64,000 nt of DNA from assembly GCA_016282745.1 (NCBI GenBank), contig JAEELL010000022.1:44302-108301 (forward strand), read 5' to 3'. Below, piece by piece: positions 18,335 to 28,491 of the stretch (within the stretch, counting starts at the first letter, position 1; every line of letters starts with the position of its first letter). The position numbers were made by a program, and so were the translations under genes. The notes beneath the pieces are model-generated. The model searched no databases, was not told the origin of the DNA, and worked only from the letters and a program-made list of their open reading frames with translations. This DNA is from Lachnospiraceae bacterium. Its GTDB lineage: Bacteria > Bacillota > Clostridia > Lachnospirales > Lachnospiraceae.

Positions 18335-21300
18335 TCAACACCTAATTTCTTCTCCCAGTTCAATTGAGTATATAATCTTCTCGGATACATTTACGTTATC
18401 AAGCTTGTTGATTGCATACTGGTAGCTGTCAAGCTGCGCCCTGTACTTATCAACCAGTTCAGACATTGTTCTTACTTTATCTGTCTTGTAATCTGCTATA
18501 ACGTAATTTCCGTCTTCGATAAAGCACACATCGATAATACCCTGAACAAGAACTACTTCATCTAATTCAGGAAGACCTAGTGCCTTTATATCATTTGCCG
18601 GAATTCCCATTAGGAATCCTCTCTCTCTGAACAGCAGATTCTTATCATAAGCTCTCTTCATGCGTCCGTACAGATTGCTCTTTGAGAAAGTAAATAAATC
18701 TTCAACGTCAGTGCACTCCCCGGCAAGTTTGCTTATCTTTCCACATTCTATCAGATTTGAAAGCATGTTTGCAATGTTTTCTTTTGTAGGCTCCATATCA
18801 AAATCAAACAGTTCAAGAACCCTGTGATAAGCAGTTCCCCGCTTTGCACCGGTGAGTTTTTTATCTTCTTCTTTTTCCATCATAAATTCCGGCACAGATT
18901 CAACAGGTTCGAAGTGATAATGGCTTTTGGCATCTTCCTCACTTTCAACACTCATTTTTTTGATATCTGTAACACTTAGTTTTGTCGGAAGTTTGCTTTC
19001 CAATGCATATTTATATTCCCACTTCATTCTGTCTGTAATCATTTCTTTTAATGCCGGGGCATATTCAACCGAAGTATCAAAGCTCATCAATTGTTCTCTT
19101 TTAAGTCCGGTTAAAATAGTATCTTCAATTTCTTTTTCTTCCAACTCCTCGCTACTGATATATCTTGACTTAGTGCATGAACCGGTATTCATTTGCCCAA
19201 CATTCATAGCCATACCAATCCAATCCACGAAAGAATCGGCCTGCATCAGTCTTGAATATTCCAGTTTGCCGTCAGCTGATTTGTGCATGCTTTTGTAATT
19301 ATCCAATCGCGCTTCCATTTTTGAATCAGATGCAGTAAGATACATTTTTTCCTGTGCCCTCGTCATAGCCACATATAAAAATCTTATATACTCGGCATAG
19401 TTTTCTTCCCTAATGAGTTTTTTTATTACATTCTTGATAATTGTAGACTTTTTAAATCTCAATTTTTCATCGATGTATTCAACGCCTATTCCAATCGAGT
19501 CATGTGTTATTATCTCAGCTGCCGCATCCAAATTATTAAATTTCGACGCTAGTGAACTAACAAAAACTATTGGGAACTGCAAACCTTTACTCTTATGAAA
19601 AGTCATAATCCTAACAATATTATCCTGCTCATTGTAAGGAGATGCTTCTCCCTCCTCAATTCCAAGTTCCTTTATTTTCTCGATATATCTGACGAAATTG
19701 AAAATTCCTTTGAACACACCTGAGTCGAACTGCTTTGCCTTCTCTTTTAAAATATCAATATTCTTTACTCTTCTGATTCCGTTAGGCATTGCAAATACAT
19801 ATTCCTCATATCCGCTTCCGGCCAAAATAAGAGAAATCATGTCATACACTCCCATATATGACACCTGTGTACGCAAATAACCTATCTCATCAAGAAATTG
19901 TCTTACTTTATCTGCCAATGCTCCCTCATTATTTTCAAGATATAGTTTCATTGCATCGAAGTAATAATATACATCACTCTCTGCTTTTATTATTGCAAGT
20001 TCCTCTGAAGAAAATCTGAAAATATCCGATCTCAATACTGCTGCAAGAGGAATATCCTGCAATGGATTATCAATTATTCTCAAATAATCCAAAATAAGTT
20101 TTACTTCCATGGCATCGTAGAAACCGGTTCTTGATTCACAATATGCAGGAATGCCGTGTTTTCCCAATTCCTCAACGTACTCATCCCCCCTGTTTTTGAC
20201 ACTTCTTAAAAGAATAACTATATCATTATACTTTGGTGTTCTAAGTCCGCCTTCACCATCACTTACCATAAAACCTGTCGAAGGATCAACCAGTTTCCTA
20301 ATCTCTCCGGCAATGGCGGCTATCTCATTTGTATTACCTTCACCTTCCACAAATAAAATCTCTGTGTCATTATCCTGATTATCCGGAACTTCCGGATAAT
20401 ATTTGGCTCCAAACGTCATGGCATTGCCATCTTCGTATTCTATCCCTCCCAGTTCTCTTCTCATAATCTTATCAAAAATAAAATTGACACTGTCTATTAT
20501 ATTACTTCTGCTTCTGAAATTACTGTCCAGTATAATCTTACACTCGTCGGCACTAAGATCCTCCCTGTATGTGTCATATTTATCAATAAACAACTGCGGA
20601 TTTGCAAGTCTAAACTTATAAATGCTCTGCTTAACATCTCCAACCATAAATACATTATTAATCCCAAATCCTTTTGACACACTGGTAAGTATCTCTTCCT
20701 GAATTGCATTACTGTCCTGATACTCATCAATCATGATTTCCCTGAACTTTGTTCCTATCTCAAGTGCAACCTGTGAAGGAGTACCCACTCCGTTTTCATC
20801 ATAATTTCTCAGAATTTCCAAAGCATAATGCTCCTGGTCTGCAAAATCCATTATACATTTTTCTTTTTTTGCATTAGAAAATGCATCACAGAACATAATA
20901 GTCAAATCAATTAATTCATTTACTGCATCCGAACTGTTAATAATATCTGACAGCATCTCATCCACATCCTGTGAAAAATAGTCTTTAATCAGCTTATCAG
21001 TCTTTTTCTTTATTGACTCCCTGATTGCCTTGTATCTGTCCCTTTCATCTTCGTCAAATTCCCCCTTAATTCTTGGAAGTCTTGCAAAAGACATGCCTAA
21101 GAATTCCTGTCTGATATCATCAAACTGTTTGTTGCAATCTATATTTTCAAACATTTTTTTTATCTCTGACATATCATTGAAATACGGAACAAATGCATCA
21201 CAATATCTGACAATGTCTAATGCTTCTTCTATACTGAGATTTATATTTTCCAGTTCTTTGGATATATAAAATTTCATCATTTTCATCCATGAACTGCTCT

Positions 21301-21922
21301 CTATATCCTCAATTGATTCTACATTATAGCTCTCTCTGCATTTATCTAACCATCTCTTCGGATCGACATGACTCTCTGCATTCTTGTACAAAATACTGAT
21401 AATCTCATTTATCTTATCAGTGCTTCTGTGATTGGAATACTTGTCCATCAGCCTGATAAATCCTTCATCACCCGCAGCAAATCTTTCCTCTAACATATCA
21501 TTTAATATGTCATTTTGGAGCATTGTAATCTCTGCCTCATCAACAATTCTTGTATTTGGATCAAGTTCGATTCTGTCAAAATACTCTCTGACTATTTTTG
21601 CACAGAAACTGTCAATCGTAGTAATGCTTGCATTATGAATGTATGATTGCTGTCTCTGCAAATGTTCATTATCAGGATTGATTTTCAACTCACTGTCCAG
21701 TGCTTTCAAAACTCTCTCTCTCATCTCTGCAGCCGCTGCCTTTGTGAAAGTAACAACCAGCAATTCATCTACATTCACCGGATTATCTTTGTCGAGTATT
21801 TTTTGAATGATTCTCTCAACAAGGACCGCAGTCTTACCTGAGCCTGCCGCAGCAGACACAAGAATGTTTCTGTCGGTTGTGCGTATTACGTCTTTTTGTT
21901 TTTCTGTCCATTCAACTGCCAT
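18335..21922 (-). CDS. addA: helicase-nuclease AddA subunit
   Basis: 1195 aa UvrD-like helicase and nuclease of the AddAB complex, the Gram-positive counterpart of RecBCD. It resects double-strand breaks for recombination. Walker A is AAAGSGKT (GSGKT 27-31), and superfamily-1 motifs follow, including DEYQDSN and a VGDVKQSIYKFR segment. The C-terminal RecB-type nuclease shows ADYKTDK at 1143-1149. Length is normal for AddA (~1200). The start is 2 nt after the addB stop, with AAAGGAG upstream, so the pair is an operon. Confidence 0.97.
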   Translation of the reverse strand: MAVEWTEKQKDVIRTTDRNILVSAAAGSGKTAVLVERIIQKILDKDNPVNVDELLVVTFTKAAAAEMRERVLKALDSELKINPDNEHLQRQQSYIHNASITTIDSFCAKIVREYFDRIELDPNTRIVDEAEITMLQNDILNDMLEERFAAGDEGFIRLMDKYSNHRSTDKINEIISILYKNAESHVDPKRWLDKCRESYNVESIEDIESSSWMKMMKFYISKELENINLSIEEALDIVRYCDAFVPYFNDMSEIKKMFENIDCNKQFDDIRQEFLGMSFARLPRIKGEFDEDERDRYKAIRESIKKKTDKLIKDYFSQDVDEMLSDIINSSDAVNELIDLTIMFCDAFSNAKKEKCIMDFADQEHYALEILRNYDENGVGTPSQVALEIGTKFREIMIDEYQDSNAIQEEILTSVSKGFGINNVFMVGDVKQSIYKFRLANPQLFIDKYDTYREDLSADECKIILDSNFRSRSNIIDSVNFIFDKIMRRELGGIEYEDGNAMTFGAKYYPEVPDNQDNDTEILFVEGEGNTNEIAAIAGEIRKLVDPSTGFMVSDGEGGLRTPKYNDIVILLRSVKNRGDEYVEELGKHGIPAYCESRTGFYDAMEVKLILDYLRIIDNPLQDIPLAAVLRSDIFRFSSEELAIIKAESDVYYYFDAMKLYLENNEGALADKVRQFLDEIGYLRTQVSYMGVYDMISLILAGSGYEEYVFAMPNGIRRVKNIDILKEKAKQFDSGVFKGIFNFVRYIEKIKELGIEEGEASPYNEQDNIVRIMTFHKSKGLQFPIVFVSSLASKFNNLDAAAEIITHDSIGIGVEYIDEKLRFKKSTIIKNVIKKLIREENYAEYIRFLYVAMTRAQEKMYLTASDSKMEARLDNYKSMHKSADGKLEYSRLMQADSFVDWIGMAMNVGQMNTGSCTKSRYISSEELEEKEIEDTILTGLKREQLMSFDTSVEYAPALKEMITDRMKWEYKYALESKLPTKLSVTDIKKMSVESEEDAKSHYHFEPVESVPEFMMEKEEDKKLTGAKRGTAYHRVLELFDFDMEPTKENIANMLSNLIECGKISKLAGECTDVEDLFTFSKSNLYGRMKRAYDKNLLFRERGFLMGIPANDIKALGLPELDEVVLVQGIIDVCFIEDGNYVIADYKTDKVRTMSELVDKYRAQLDSYQYAINKLDNVNVSEKIIYSIELGEEIRC

Positions 21923-21924
21923 CC

Positions 21925-24900
21925 CTATTCTCCTTTCTCACTCTCTGATGAATTATTATCTGTTTCTTCTATTTTTTCAATAAACTCGTTCTGCTTTACT
22001 TTCTCTTTTATTCTGAATTTATCCCCAAGGAAAGTGTCAAATCTGCAAATACCTCTGTATTCACAATATCTGCAGGAATCTTCAAAAGGATTGACGCTTA
22101 TACATCCGGCAAATATCTCATCCTTCATATATTCAGTAAGCTTACCGGCATAATCAAGTATTTTCTTAAAATCCTGTTCCTCGAAAACAACACTTGTAGA
22201 AGAAAGACTTCCATCCTTCTTAAAATCTACAGGCGCAACTTTTGATTTTGTCTTATTATCAAAAGCCTCTCTGTCTATTGCCCTCAGAGACTCCTCATCA
22301 CTGTTTAGAATTCCACTGAGTTTGTATAATTCCTCTTTTTCACTGTCTGCAATATATTTTCTAAGTTCTGCATCTGTCATTGAACGGAATTCTTCCAAGT
22401 CTCTAAGTTTCTTTATTCCATTCTTGAAGTCAGGCTTTTCAATAAGAGGATCCTGAATACAATAGTAAAAAGCCCCACCCGGATGAACTGTCTTCCCGGG
22501 ATTTCTGTTTTGTTCCTGCTTAATTACATCATCGGTGTATACAAGAAGTTGCAACTGAAGTCCGTAATAAACATCCGTAAAATCAATCTTCTTGTTTCCG
22601 GTTTTGTAATCAATTACCTTCACATACATATCCGTATTGTTATCGTACACATCCACTCTGTCAACTCTTCCGTGTCTGATACTGTACTCGTTGTAACGTG
22701 GATTATATTCACCCTTTTTCAGATGTTTAGTCAGCACATCTATGGTGCTCTCGGTAACAGTTTTCACCCTCTGTGCAAGATATTTATATCTGGCTGTACT
22801 AGTCAGAATATCAGTGTCAAATTCTTCAAAAACATCACTTACACTCTTCTCAATCAATTTTCTTTTTTTCTCTTCTGATATGTCACAAATACTTATATTT
22901 TCATCTCTGCATGCACTAAACACTCTGTCTATTGCTCCGTGATACAGATTTCCCAGATCATATGCTGCCAGTTCATACTGCCTTCTCTGATTGAGTTTCA
23001 GTCCGTTTTCAATAAAGTGAGCATAGGCACATGCCGCAAATCTCTCTATTCTGGTAATTCCAACATTATCTCTGATTCCATATAATTTGTTGGCAATCAC
23101 CTCATCTAACTCATCATCGCTTCTGTGATAGAAAGCCGCATCCACCATTTCAAATAACTTTTTTCTGTACTCTTCATTGGTAATCATCAACGAATAAATC
23201 TGATAGAACTCATCATTTTCAGCTTCGACTGTTGATTTGTTCAGATAATGAGCAATATATTTGAGTGCATCCTTGCCATTTACAATATTATTTGCATTGT
23301 ATTCATAACGGTCTTCATCTCTGAAATAAAGATTAGGCAACAATTCCTTTAGCGTATTAATAATATATGAGCTTCTTATTTCATCACCTTTTATATCAGA
23401 CTTTGAGTAGGAAATAATAAGTTTGTCCGACGGTTTAGACAATGCCATATACAGATAGAGTCTTTGAGAGAATACATTTTCCCTTGCTGTCGGCGCAAGT
23501 TCAAATCTGTTTTCTGCCAGAAATTCTCTCTCGTGATCTGATATTATGCCAACTCCACCTCCGCTCTTTGGGATAATTCCATCATTTGCCCCAATAACAA
23601 ATATAACCTTTTTAATATCTTTTAATCTTGTTCTTTCAATATCACCAACCATTACACTATCATAGGACGGAGGTACTATACCAACCTTAAGGTTTCCAAA
23701 TCCGGTCTCCAAAAGACCTTTGTATTCTTTGAAAGAAATCACCTCACCTCCAAGCATGGCTACCATCTTGTCAAGCATATCCATAATTGCATCATAGACT
23801 CTTCCATATTCTAGGGATCTGCTCATCTCTCCCATCTCTTCAAATCTTTTTGCATCATTTTGAATCATGCCAAACATATTCAGTTCTTTTATAAAGTTAT
23901 ATACCGCAACTGTTCTTTCAAATACCGTGGTATTTTTCTTTTTAAGACTTGCCTTTAAAGGGGATATAAGCTCTACAATGCTCTCTCTTATTACATTAAC
24001 AATCTTTAACTGTTCCTCTGAAATGCCTTTGTATACTTTCTCCCATTGCTTTGAATAACTGTTGATTCCTCTTCTTCCTGACATGAGAACATAGTTATCC
24101 ATTCTGTCGAAAATATCCTGAATATCATAATCCTCCTGAGCATTCTTTTCATCTTGAACACTCTGATTTTCATAATTCTCCTGAGCATCCCGAGTCTCAT
24201 GATTACTTATCAGTGCATCCTGTTTATCTTCTCTATATTTTTCACATTTTTTCCCGATATAAGTATTCATGACGCCCAGCGACAAAAAATGGAAAACACT
24301 GTCATATGTAAAATCCTTGTCTATGATTTCAAGAGCCGCAAGAACCGCCATTATATATGGATTTGAACTGACATCTCTCTTGTAATCTATAAAACCGGAA
24401 ATATTGTAATCAGCAAATGCCTCTTCCATATAATGATAATAATTCTCCAAATCGCCACTGATTACTGCAAAATCCCTGAATTTATAATCATCATTTTCTT
24501 CCATCATGCGGACTATGGATTTTGCAACAAACTCGCATTCTTTTCTCGGATTTGAAACACTGTGCACTGAAATATCTGTTGTAAATGAATTATTATCAGT
24601 TATTATATTTAATCCCTGTACATTTTTGTATCTGAAAATATTCTGCTCTATAAAACTTAATTCTGCACTGTTTCTTAACCTGTAGGGACCTTTAAGTGAA
24701 CTGTTGTCATCCTCTTTTACCACAACTTTTGAATTCTCAACAGTTGTAATCTCAACATTTGGAATTACAATATCCTGAAGCACTTCTACACCCGCAAAAG
24801 CACACTCATCTTTTATCTGCTTTATTGTTTTTTTACTGAGTAAAAACAAATCCTGCTCTGAAACATTTGAAAATCCTATTTCATCTTCCGGCAAATTGAA

Positions 24901-25584
24901 GGCAAAAGTAACGTTCTTTGCATATCTTATGAGAAGGAATACTACCTTTTTCTGAATTGGTGTAAATCCTGTGTAACCGTCAATAAAAAACTCACTGTCC
25001 ACTATTCTCTTTGAACGTGGAATCGCAGTACAAAGTAAATCCAGTACTTCTTCTGAAGTTGCCAGTTTTTCATTCATGTATTTCTTGAATCCGTCATAAA
25101 CTATCGTCACATCCCCAAGCTTGGTTTTAAGAGATTGCTTCTTTTCAGACGCATTCATCATATCCTCAAGTTCTTTCACCCCGATACCATACTGTTCAAA
25201 TTCGGAAATTGTAGATTTAATCTTATCGACAAATCCCGGCATTGTTATTTTGTTAGCATATATCTTCAGTTCATTCTTGTGCTCTTCTAAAACCTTTCTA
25301 ATGATAAGAAGCTTGCCCATCTCATCTATAACTGTCATATCATCCATTCCAAGTTCCTCAAAAGTCCTGAGAGCAAGACGATTAAAGCTTACAACTTCAG
25401 TGTTGAAAGCTCCCCTGTTCTTATGAATTGACACAATCTCCTTCTGACTCTCCAAAGAATACTGCTCCGGCACCAAAGCAACATATTCTGTCTGAGGATT
25501 GTTCAATGACCTGTCTGTCATTATGGTATATAGTCTGTGGGATTTTCCCGAACCCGCACTTCCTAAAATAAATTGTACTGCCAT
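21925..25584 (-). CDS. addB: helicase-nuclease AddB subunit
   Basis: 1219 aa partner of AddA. It has an N-terminal P-loop GSAGSGKS (8-15) and a C-terminal nuclease with VIDYKTG (around 990). The four Cys of the AddB 4Fe-4S cluster appear to be present: one in RFAACAYAHF and three as C1171, C1174 and C1180 (CRYCEYRGIC). A Glu/Asp/Gln/Asn-rich stretch with near-repeats of QENYENQ/QEDYDIQ (about 24110-24230 in DNA) is an unusual low-complexity insert. The start follows AAGGAG. It is divergent from the small membrane-protein gene at 25681. Confidence 0.96.
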   Translation of the reverse strand: MAVQFILGSAGSGKSHRLYTIMTDRSLNNPQTEYVALVPEQYSLESQKEIVSIHKNRGAFNTEVVSFNRLALRTFEELGMDDMTVIDEMGKLLIIRKVLEEHKNELKIYANKITMPGFVDKIKSTISEFEQYGIGVKELEDMMNASEKKQSLKTKLGDVTIVYDGFKKYMNEKLATSEEVLDLLCTAIPRSKRIVDSEFFIDGYTGFTPIQKKVVFLLIRYAKNVTFAFNLPEDEIGFSNVSEQDLFLLSKKTIKQIKDECAFAGVEVLQDIVIPNVEITTVENSKVVVKEDDNSSLKGPYRLRNSAELSFIEQNIFRYKNVQGLNIITDNNSFTTDISVHSVSNPRKECEFVAKSIVRMMEENDDYKFRDFAVISGDLENYYHYMEEAFADYNISGFIDYKRDVSSNPYIMAVLAALEIIDKDFTYDSVFHFLSLGVMNTYIGKKCEKYREDKQDALISNHETRDAQENYENQSVQDEKNAQEDYDIQDIFDRMDNYVLMSGRRGINSYSKQWEKVYKGISEEQLKIVNVIRESIVELISPLKASLKKKNTTVFERTVAVYNFIKELNMFGMIQNDAKRFEEMGEMSRSLEYGRVYDAIMDMLDKMVAMLGGEVISFKEYKGLLETGFGNLKVGIVPPSYDSVMVGDIERTRLKDIKKVIFVIGANDGIIPKSGGGVGIISDHEREFLAENRFELAPTARENVFSQRLYLYMALSKPSDKLIISYSKSDIKGDEIRSSYIINTLKELLPNLYFRDEDRYEYNANNIVNGKDALKYIAHYLNKSTVEAENDEFYQIYSLMITNEEYRKKLFEMVDAAFYHRSDDELDEVIANKLYGIRDNVGITRIERFAACAYAHFIENGLKLNQRRQYELAAYDLGNLYHGAIDRVFSACRDENISICDISEEKKRKLIEKSVSDVFEEFDTDILTSTARYKYLAQRVKTVTESTIDVLTKHLKKGEYNPRYNEYSIRHGRVDRVDVYDNNTDMYVKVIDYKTGNKKIDFTDVYYGLQLQLLVYTDDVIKQEQNRNPGKTVHPGGAFYYCIQDPLIEKPDFKNGIKKLRDLEEFRSMTDAELRKYIADSEKEELYKLSGILNSDEESLRAIDREAFDNKTKSKVAPVDFKKDGSLSSTSVVFEEQDFKKILDYAGKLTEYMKDEIFAGCISVNPFEDSCRYCEYRGICRFDTFLGDKFRIKEKVKQNEFIEKIEETDNNSSESEKGE

Positions 25585-25680
25585 ATTTACTCCTTCTTTT
25601 GCCCTTTTTTGATTAGAATCTTATGCATATTACGAATTATCACTTAATATAATGTTATAAATAATTATTATGGAGCAAAA

Positions 25681-26106
25681 ATGAATAAAGCCCCCAAATT
25701 TATGGTATTTCGCATGTCTGAACTCATTTATACTTTTATTATTATAGTTCTTCTGACCGTGCTGATATTTCTACTCTACAATTTCTTTCAAAAAACTGAT
25801 TCAAAACAAACTGAAGAAACAATGTACATACCCGGAGTATACACTTCTGAAATATCTCTAAACAATGCCAATTTTGAAATAAAAATGACATTTGATGACA
25901 ATCACATAAATGATATTTCCATTCAAAATGTCAGCGATTCTGTCTCAGCAATGTATCCTCTCATTATGCCAACTTTTGAGACTATAACCTCTCAAATAAT
26001 TACTAACGGATCTACTGAAAACATTAACTGTCCCGACTCGTCAAAATATACCGGGCAGCTACTTTTAAACAATATAATTGCTCTGGAAGATCAGGCAAAA
26101 CGTTAG
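25681..26106 (+). CDS. small single-pass membrane protein, weak FMN-binding-domain resemblance
   Basis: 141 aa. One transmembrane segment (about 13-36) is followed by an extracytoplasmic domain of ~100 residues beginning YIPGVYTSEISLNN. The layout (Gly-x-Tyr-Thr start, beta strands, then Ile-rich helix and a closing Ala-Leu-Glu-x-Gln-Ala-Lys) recalls FMN_bind-type domains. The Ser-Gly-Ala-Thr flavin attachment motif is missing, so I do not assign a cofactor. GGAG lies 6 nt before the ATG. It is transcribed alone, divergent from addBA and convergent with nadE. Confidence 0.75.
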   Translation: MNKAPKFMVFRMSELIYTFIIIVLLTVLIFLLYNFFQKTDSKQTEETMYIPGVYTSEISLNNANFEIKMTFDDNHINDISIQNVSDSVSAMYPLIMPTFETITSQIITNGSTENINCPDSSKYTGQLLLNNIIALEDQAKR

Positions 26107-26145
26107 TATAAGCCTTAAATTTCCATAGCAATTCATGTATTTAGC

Positions 26146-26183
26146 AAAGGCTGTAAAATGAGATTGCTCTCTTTTTACAGCCT
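26146..26183. terminator. long hairpin between convergent genes
   Basis: AGGCTGTAAAATGAGA (26148-26163) pairs with TCTCTTTTTACAGCCT (26168-26183) around a TTGC loop with one mismatch. It lies between the + strand small gene and nadE. No good T-run follows on either strand, so its strength as an intrinsic terminator is uncertain. Confidence 0.6.
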
Positions 26184-26200
26184 ATATAGTCATTCTCATC

Positions 26201-28246
26201 TTAGTTTTCTAAATCTGACAACCACTCTCTGACGCATGCATCACTTGGCATACGCAAGTCACCTCTTGGTGATACCGCAACTGAACCAACCTTAGGTCCG
26301 TCAGGAAGACATGAGCGTTTGAACTGTTGAGCAAAAAATCTGCGATAGAACACTTTGAGCCACTTGAGTATGGTCTCTTTATCATATTCTCCCTCAAAAG
26401 CACGCTCTGCCAAATACAACACCTTCTTTGGTCTAAATCCGAATCTCAAAATGTAATACAGGAAAAAGTCATGCAATTCATACGGTCCCACCAAATCTTC
26501 AGTCTTCTGGGATATTTTTCCGTTATCAGAAGGTGGAAGAAGTTCAGGACTTACAGGTGTATCAAGAACATCATATAATACATTCTTCAATGTCTCACTC
26601 TCACAGGTATCTCCGAAATATCTTACCAGATGTCTTACCAATGTCTTTGGAACTCCGCCGTTAACACCATACATAGACATGTGGTCGCCGTTATATGTTG
26701 CCCATCCAAGTGCAAGTTCAGAGAGATCTCCGGTTCCGATAACCATACCATTCATTTCATTTGCAAAATCCATAAGAAGATATGTTCTCTGTCTTGCCTG
26801 AGCATTCTCATAAGTAACATCTTTTACATTTATATCATGCCCAATCTGTTTGAAGTGCAGTTCAACTGCCTCACTGATATTCACTTCCTTGAGAGTACAT
26901 CCAAGTTCTTCTATTAATTTTAACGCGTTTGTATATGTTCTGTCAGTTGTTCCAAAACCAGGCATTGTTACAGCGACAATATTCTTTCTGTCAATTCCAA
27001 GCATATCAAATGATTTTACAGTTACCAGCAATGCCAATGTAGAATCAAGCCCACCGGATATTCCAATAACTGCGCATTTACAACCAGTATGGTCAAGTCT
27101 CTTCTTTAGTCCCATAGCCTGAATTGTCAGTATCTCATTACATCTATCGTCTCTGTCTCCTTTGTCAGCAGGAACGAATGGCGCATTATTAATCTTTCTT
27201 GTTATGTCGTCATCAGTATTATCAACATAAACATCAACGATTTCATATTCATCATTCTTTTCAGGTACAAATGTTGTAAGTCTTCTTCTGTCAGCAGAAA
27301 TTCTGTCAAGATCAATCTCACCATATGTTATTCCTGTACTGAATCTCTCTGCTCTGCCTATTATTTTTCCATTCTCTGCAATAATATTATGTCCTGAGAA
27401 AACCAAATCTGTTGAAGACTCTCCCTCTCCACAATCAGCATAAACATATGCAGCAACACATCTTGCCGACTGATTCTTTACAAGTGATTCTCTGTATGCA
27501 GCCTTTCCGGTAATCTCATCAGATGCAGAAAGATTGATGAGAAGTGTTGCTCCGTTCATGGCATGTCTTGAACTTGGAGGATTTGGCACCCACAAATCTT
27601 CGCAGATTTCCACCGCAAAACTTAAGTTTGGAATATCTGTACATTTAAAGAGAATATCGGTACCAAATGGAATAAACTCAAAATCATCCTCAAAATCATC
27701 GTCATCATCATCATCGTCATCATCAAAATCATCGTCATCGTCGTCATCATCTTCTTCATCGTTTAGATAGAGCTGATAATTAAATCCATCGGAATAATCA
27801 AACTCATCCTCATCTACCACAATGTCCACTTCCCCGGAAATGCCCACTCCTGATGCGAAATGTCTTGCCTCATAGAATTCAGAGTAATTTGGAATAAATG
27901 ACTTTGGAACTATTCCAAGAATCTCACCATCATAAATAACCGCAGCAACATTGTAAAGTTTCCCCTCAAATTCAAAAGGTAATCCTACAATTGCCACTAT
28001 TTCTCTGTCTGTTGTCTGTCTTGCTATCTTTACAAGATTTTCTTTTGCTTTTTTTATAAGACTCTCCTGCCAGAATAAATCTTCACATGTATAACCTGTA
28101 ATACTTAGTTCAGGAAAAACAATAATTGATGCACCGTTTTTCTCTGCTTCTTTTATCATATTAATAATCTGTCCTGCATTGTGTCCGCAATCTCCAACTT
28201 TGACAGACGGTGTTGCAGCTGCAACTTTTACAAATCCATGTTTCAT
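26201..28246 (-). CDS. nadE: glutamine-dependent NAD+ synthetase with poly-Asp insert
   Basis: 681 aa, final step of NAD synthesis. The N-terminal nitrilase-type glutaminase has E46 (FPELS), K115 (VPKSF) and C215 (EICEDLW). The C-terminal ammonia-dependent synthetase has the PP-loop SGGLDS (397-402). Between Lys and Cys, residues about 163-190 are almost pure Asp/Glu with a few Phe, encoded by near-repeats of GAT/GAC (27677-27760). This tract is not part of the family core and probably loops out of the glutaminase domain. AGGAGG lies 6 nt before the ATG. It is convergent with the small membrane-protein gene. Confidence 0.97.
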   Translation of the reverse strand: MKHGFVKVAAATPSVKVGDCGHNAGQIINMIKEAEKNGASIIVFPELSITGYTCEDLFWQESLIKKAKENLVKIARQTTDREIVAIVGLPFEFEGKLYNVAAVIYDGEILGIVPKSFIPNYSEFYEARHFASGVGISGEVDIVVDEDEFDYSDGFNYQLYLNDEEDDDDDDDDFDDDDDDDDDDFEDDFEFIPFGTDILFKCTDIPNLSFAVEICEDLWVPNPPSSRHAMNGATLLINLSASDEITGKAAYRESLVKNQSARCVAAYVYADCGEGESSTDLVFSGHNIIAENGKIIGRAERFSTGITYGEIDLDRISADRRRLTTFVPEKNDEYEIVDVYVDNTDDDITRKINNAPFVPADKGDRDDRCNEILTIQAMGLKKRLDHTGCKCAVIGISGGLDSTLALLVTVKSFDMLGIDRKNIVAVTMPGFGTTDRTYTNALKLIEELGCTLKEVNISEAVELHFKQIGHDINVKDVTYENAQARQRTYLLMDFANEMNGMVIGTGDLSELALGWATYNGDHMSMYGVNGGVPKTLVRHLVRYFGDTCESETLKNVLYDVLDTPVSPELLPPSDNGKISQKTEDLVGPYELHDFFLYYILRFGFRPKKVLYLAERAFEGEYDKETILKWLKVFYRRFFAQQFKRSCLPDGPKVGSVAVSPRGDLRMPSDACVREWLSDLEN

Positions 28247-28353
28247 ACGAATCCTCCTGTATAGTATTTTCTCTCATCTATTATAATTCTATATCCTCTT
28301 TAATAATCACCGGATAAATATGATTATACCATATTTTTGACTATAATAAATTA

Positions 28354-28398
28354 GAAAAAGAAAACGGCGCAGAAATGCTTTCCACAAATCTACACCGT
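28354..28398 (-). terminator. terminator of the amidase gene
   Basis: On the minus strand ACGGTGTAGA (28398-28389) pairs fully, with G-U pairs, with TCTGCGCCGT (28373-28364) and is followed by TTTTCTTTTT. Confidence 0.75.
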
Positions 28399-28491
28399 AT
28401 ATTAATTGATACTATTTTGTTTACATCACGTAACCATATGTGATTAAAAACGGGCACCATATCCCATCTGATATATAATTAGTTCATCAGA

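Noticed and set aside
27534..27770. Poly-Ser plus-strand frame
   Set aside because: It is the complement of the poly-Asp codons of nadE, with no supporting start signals.
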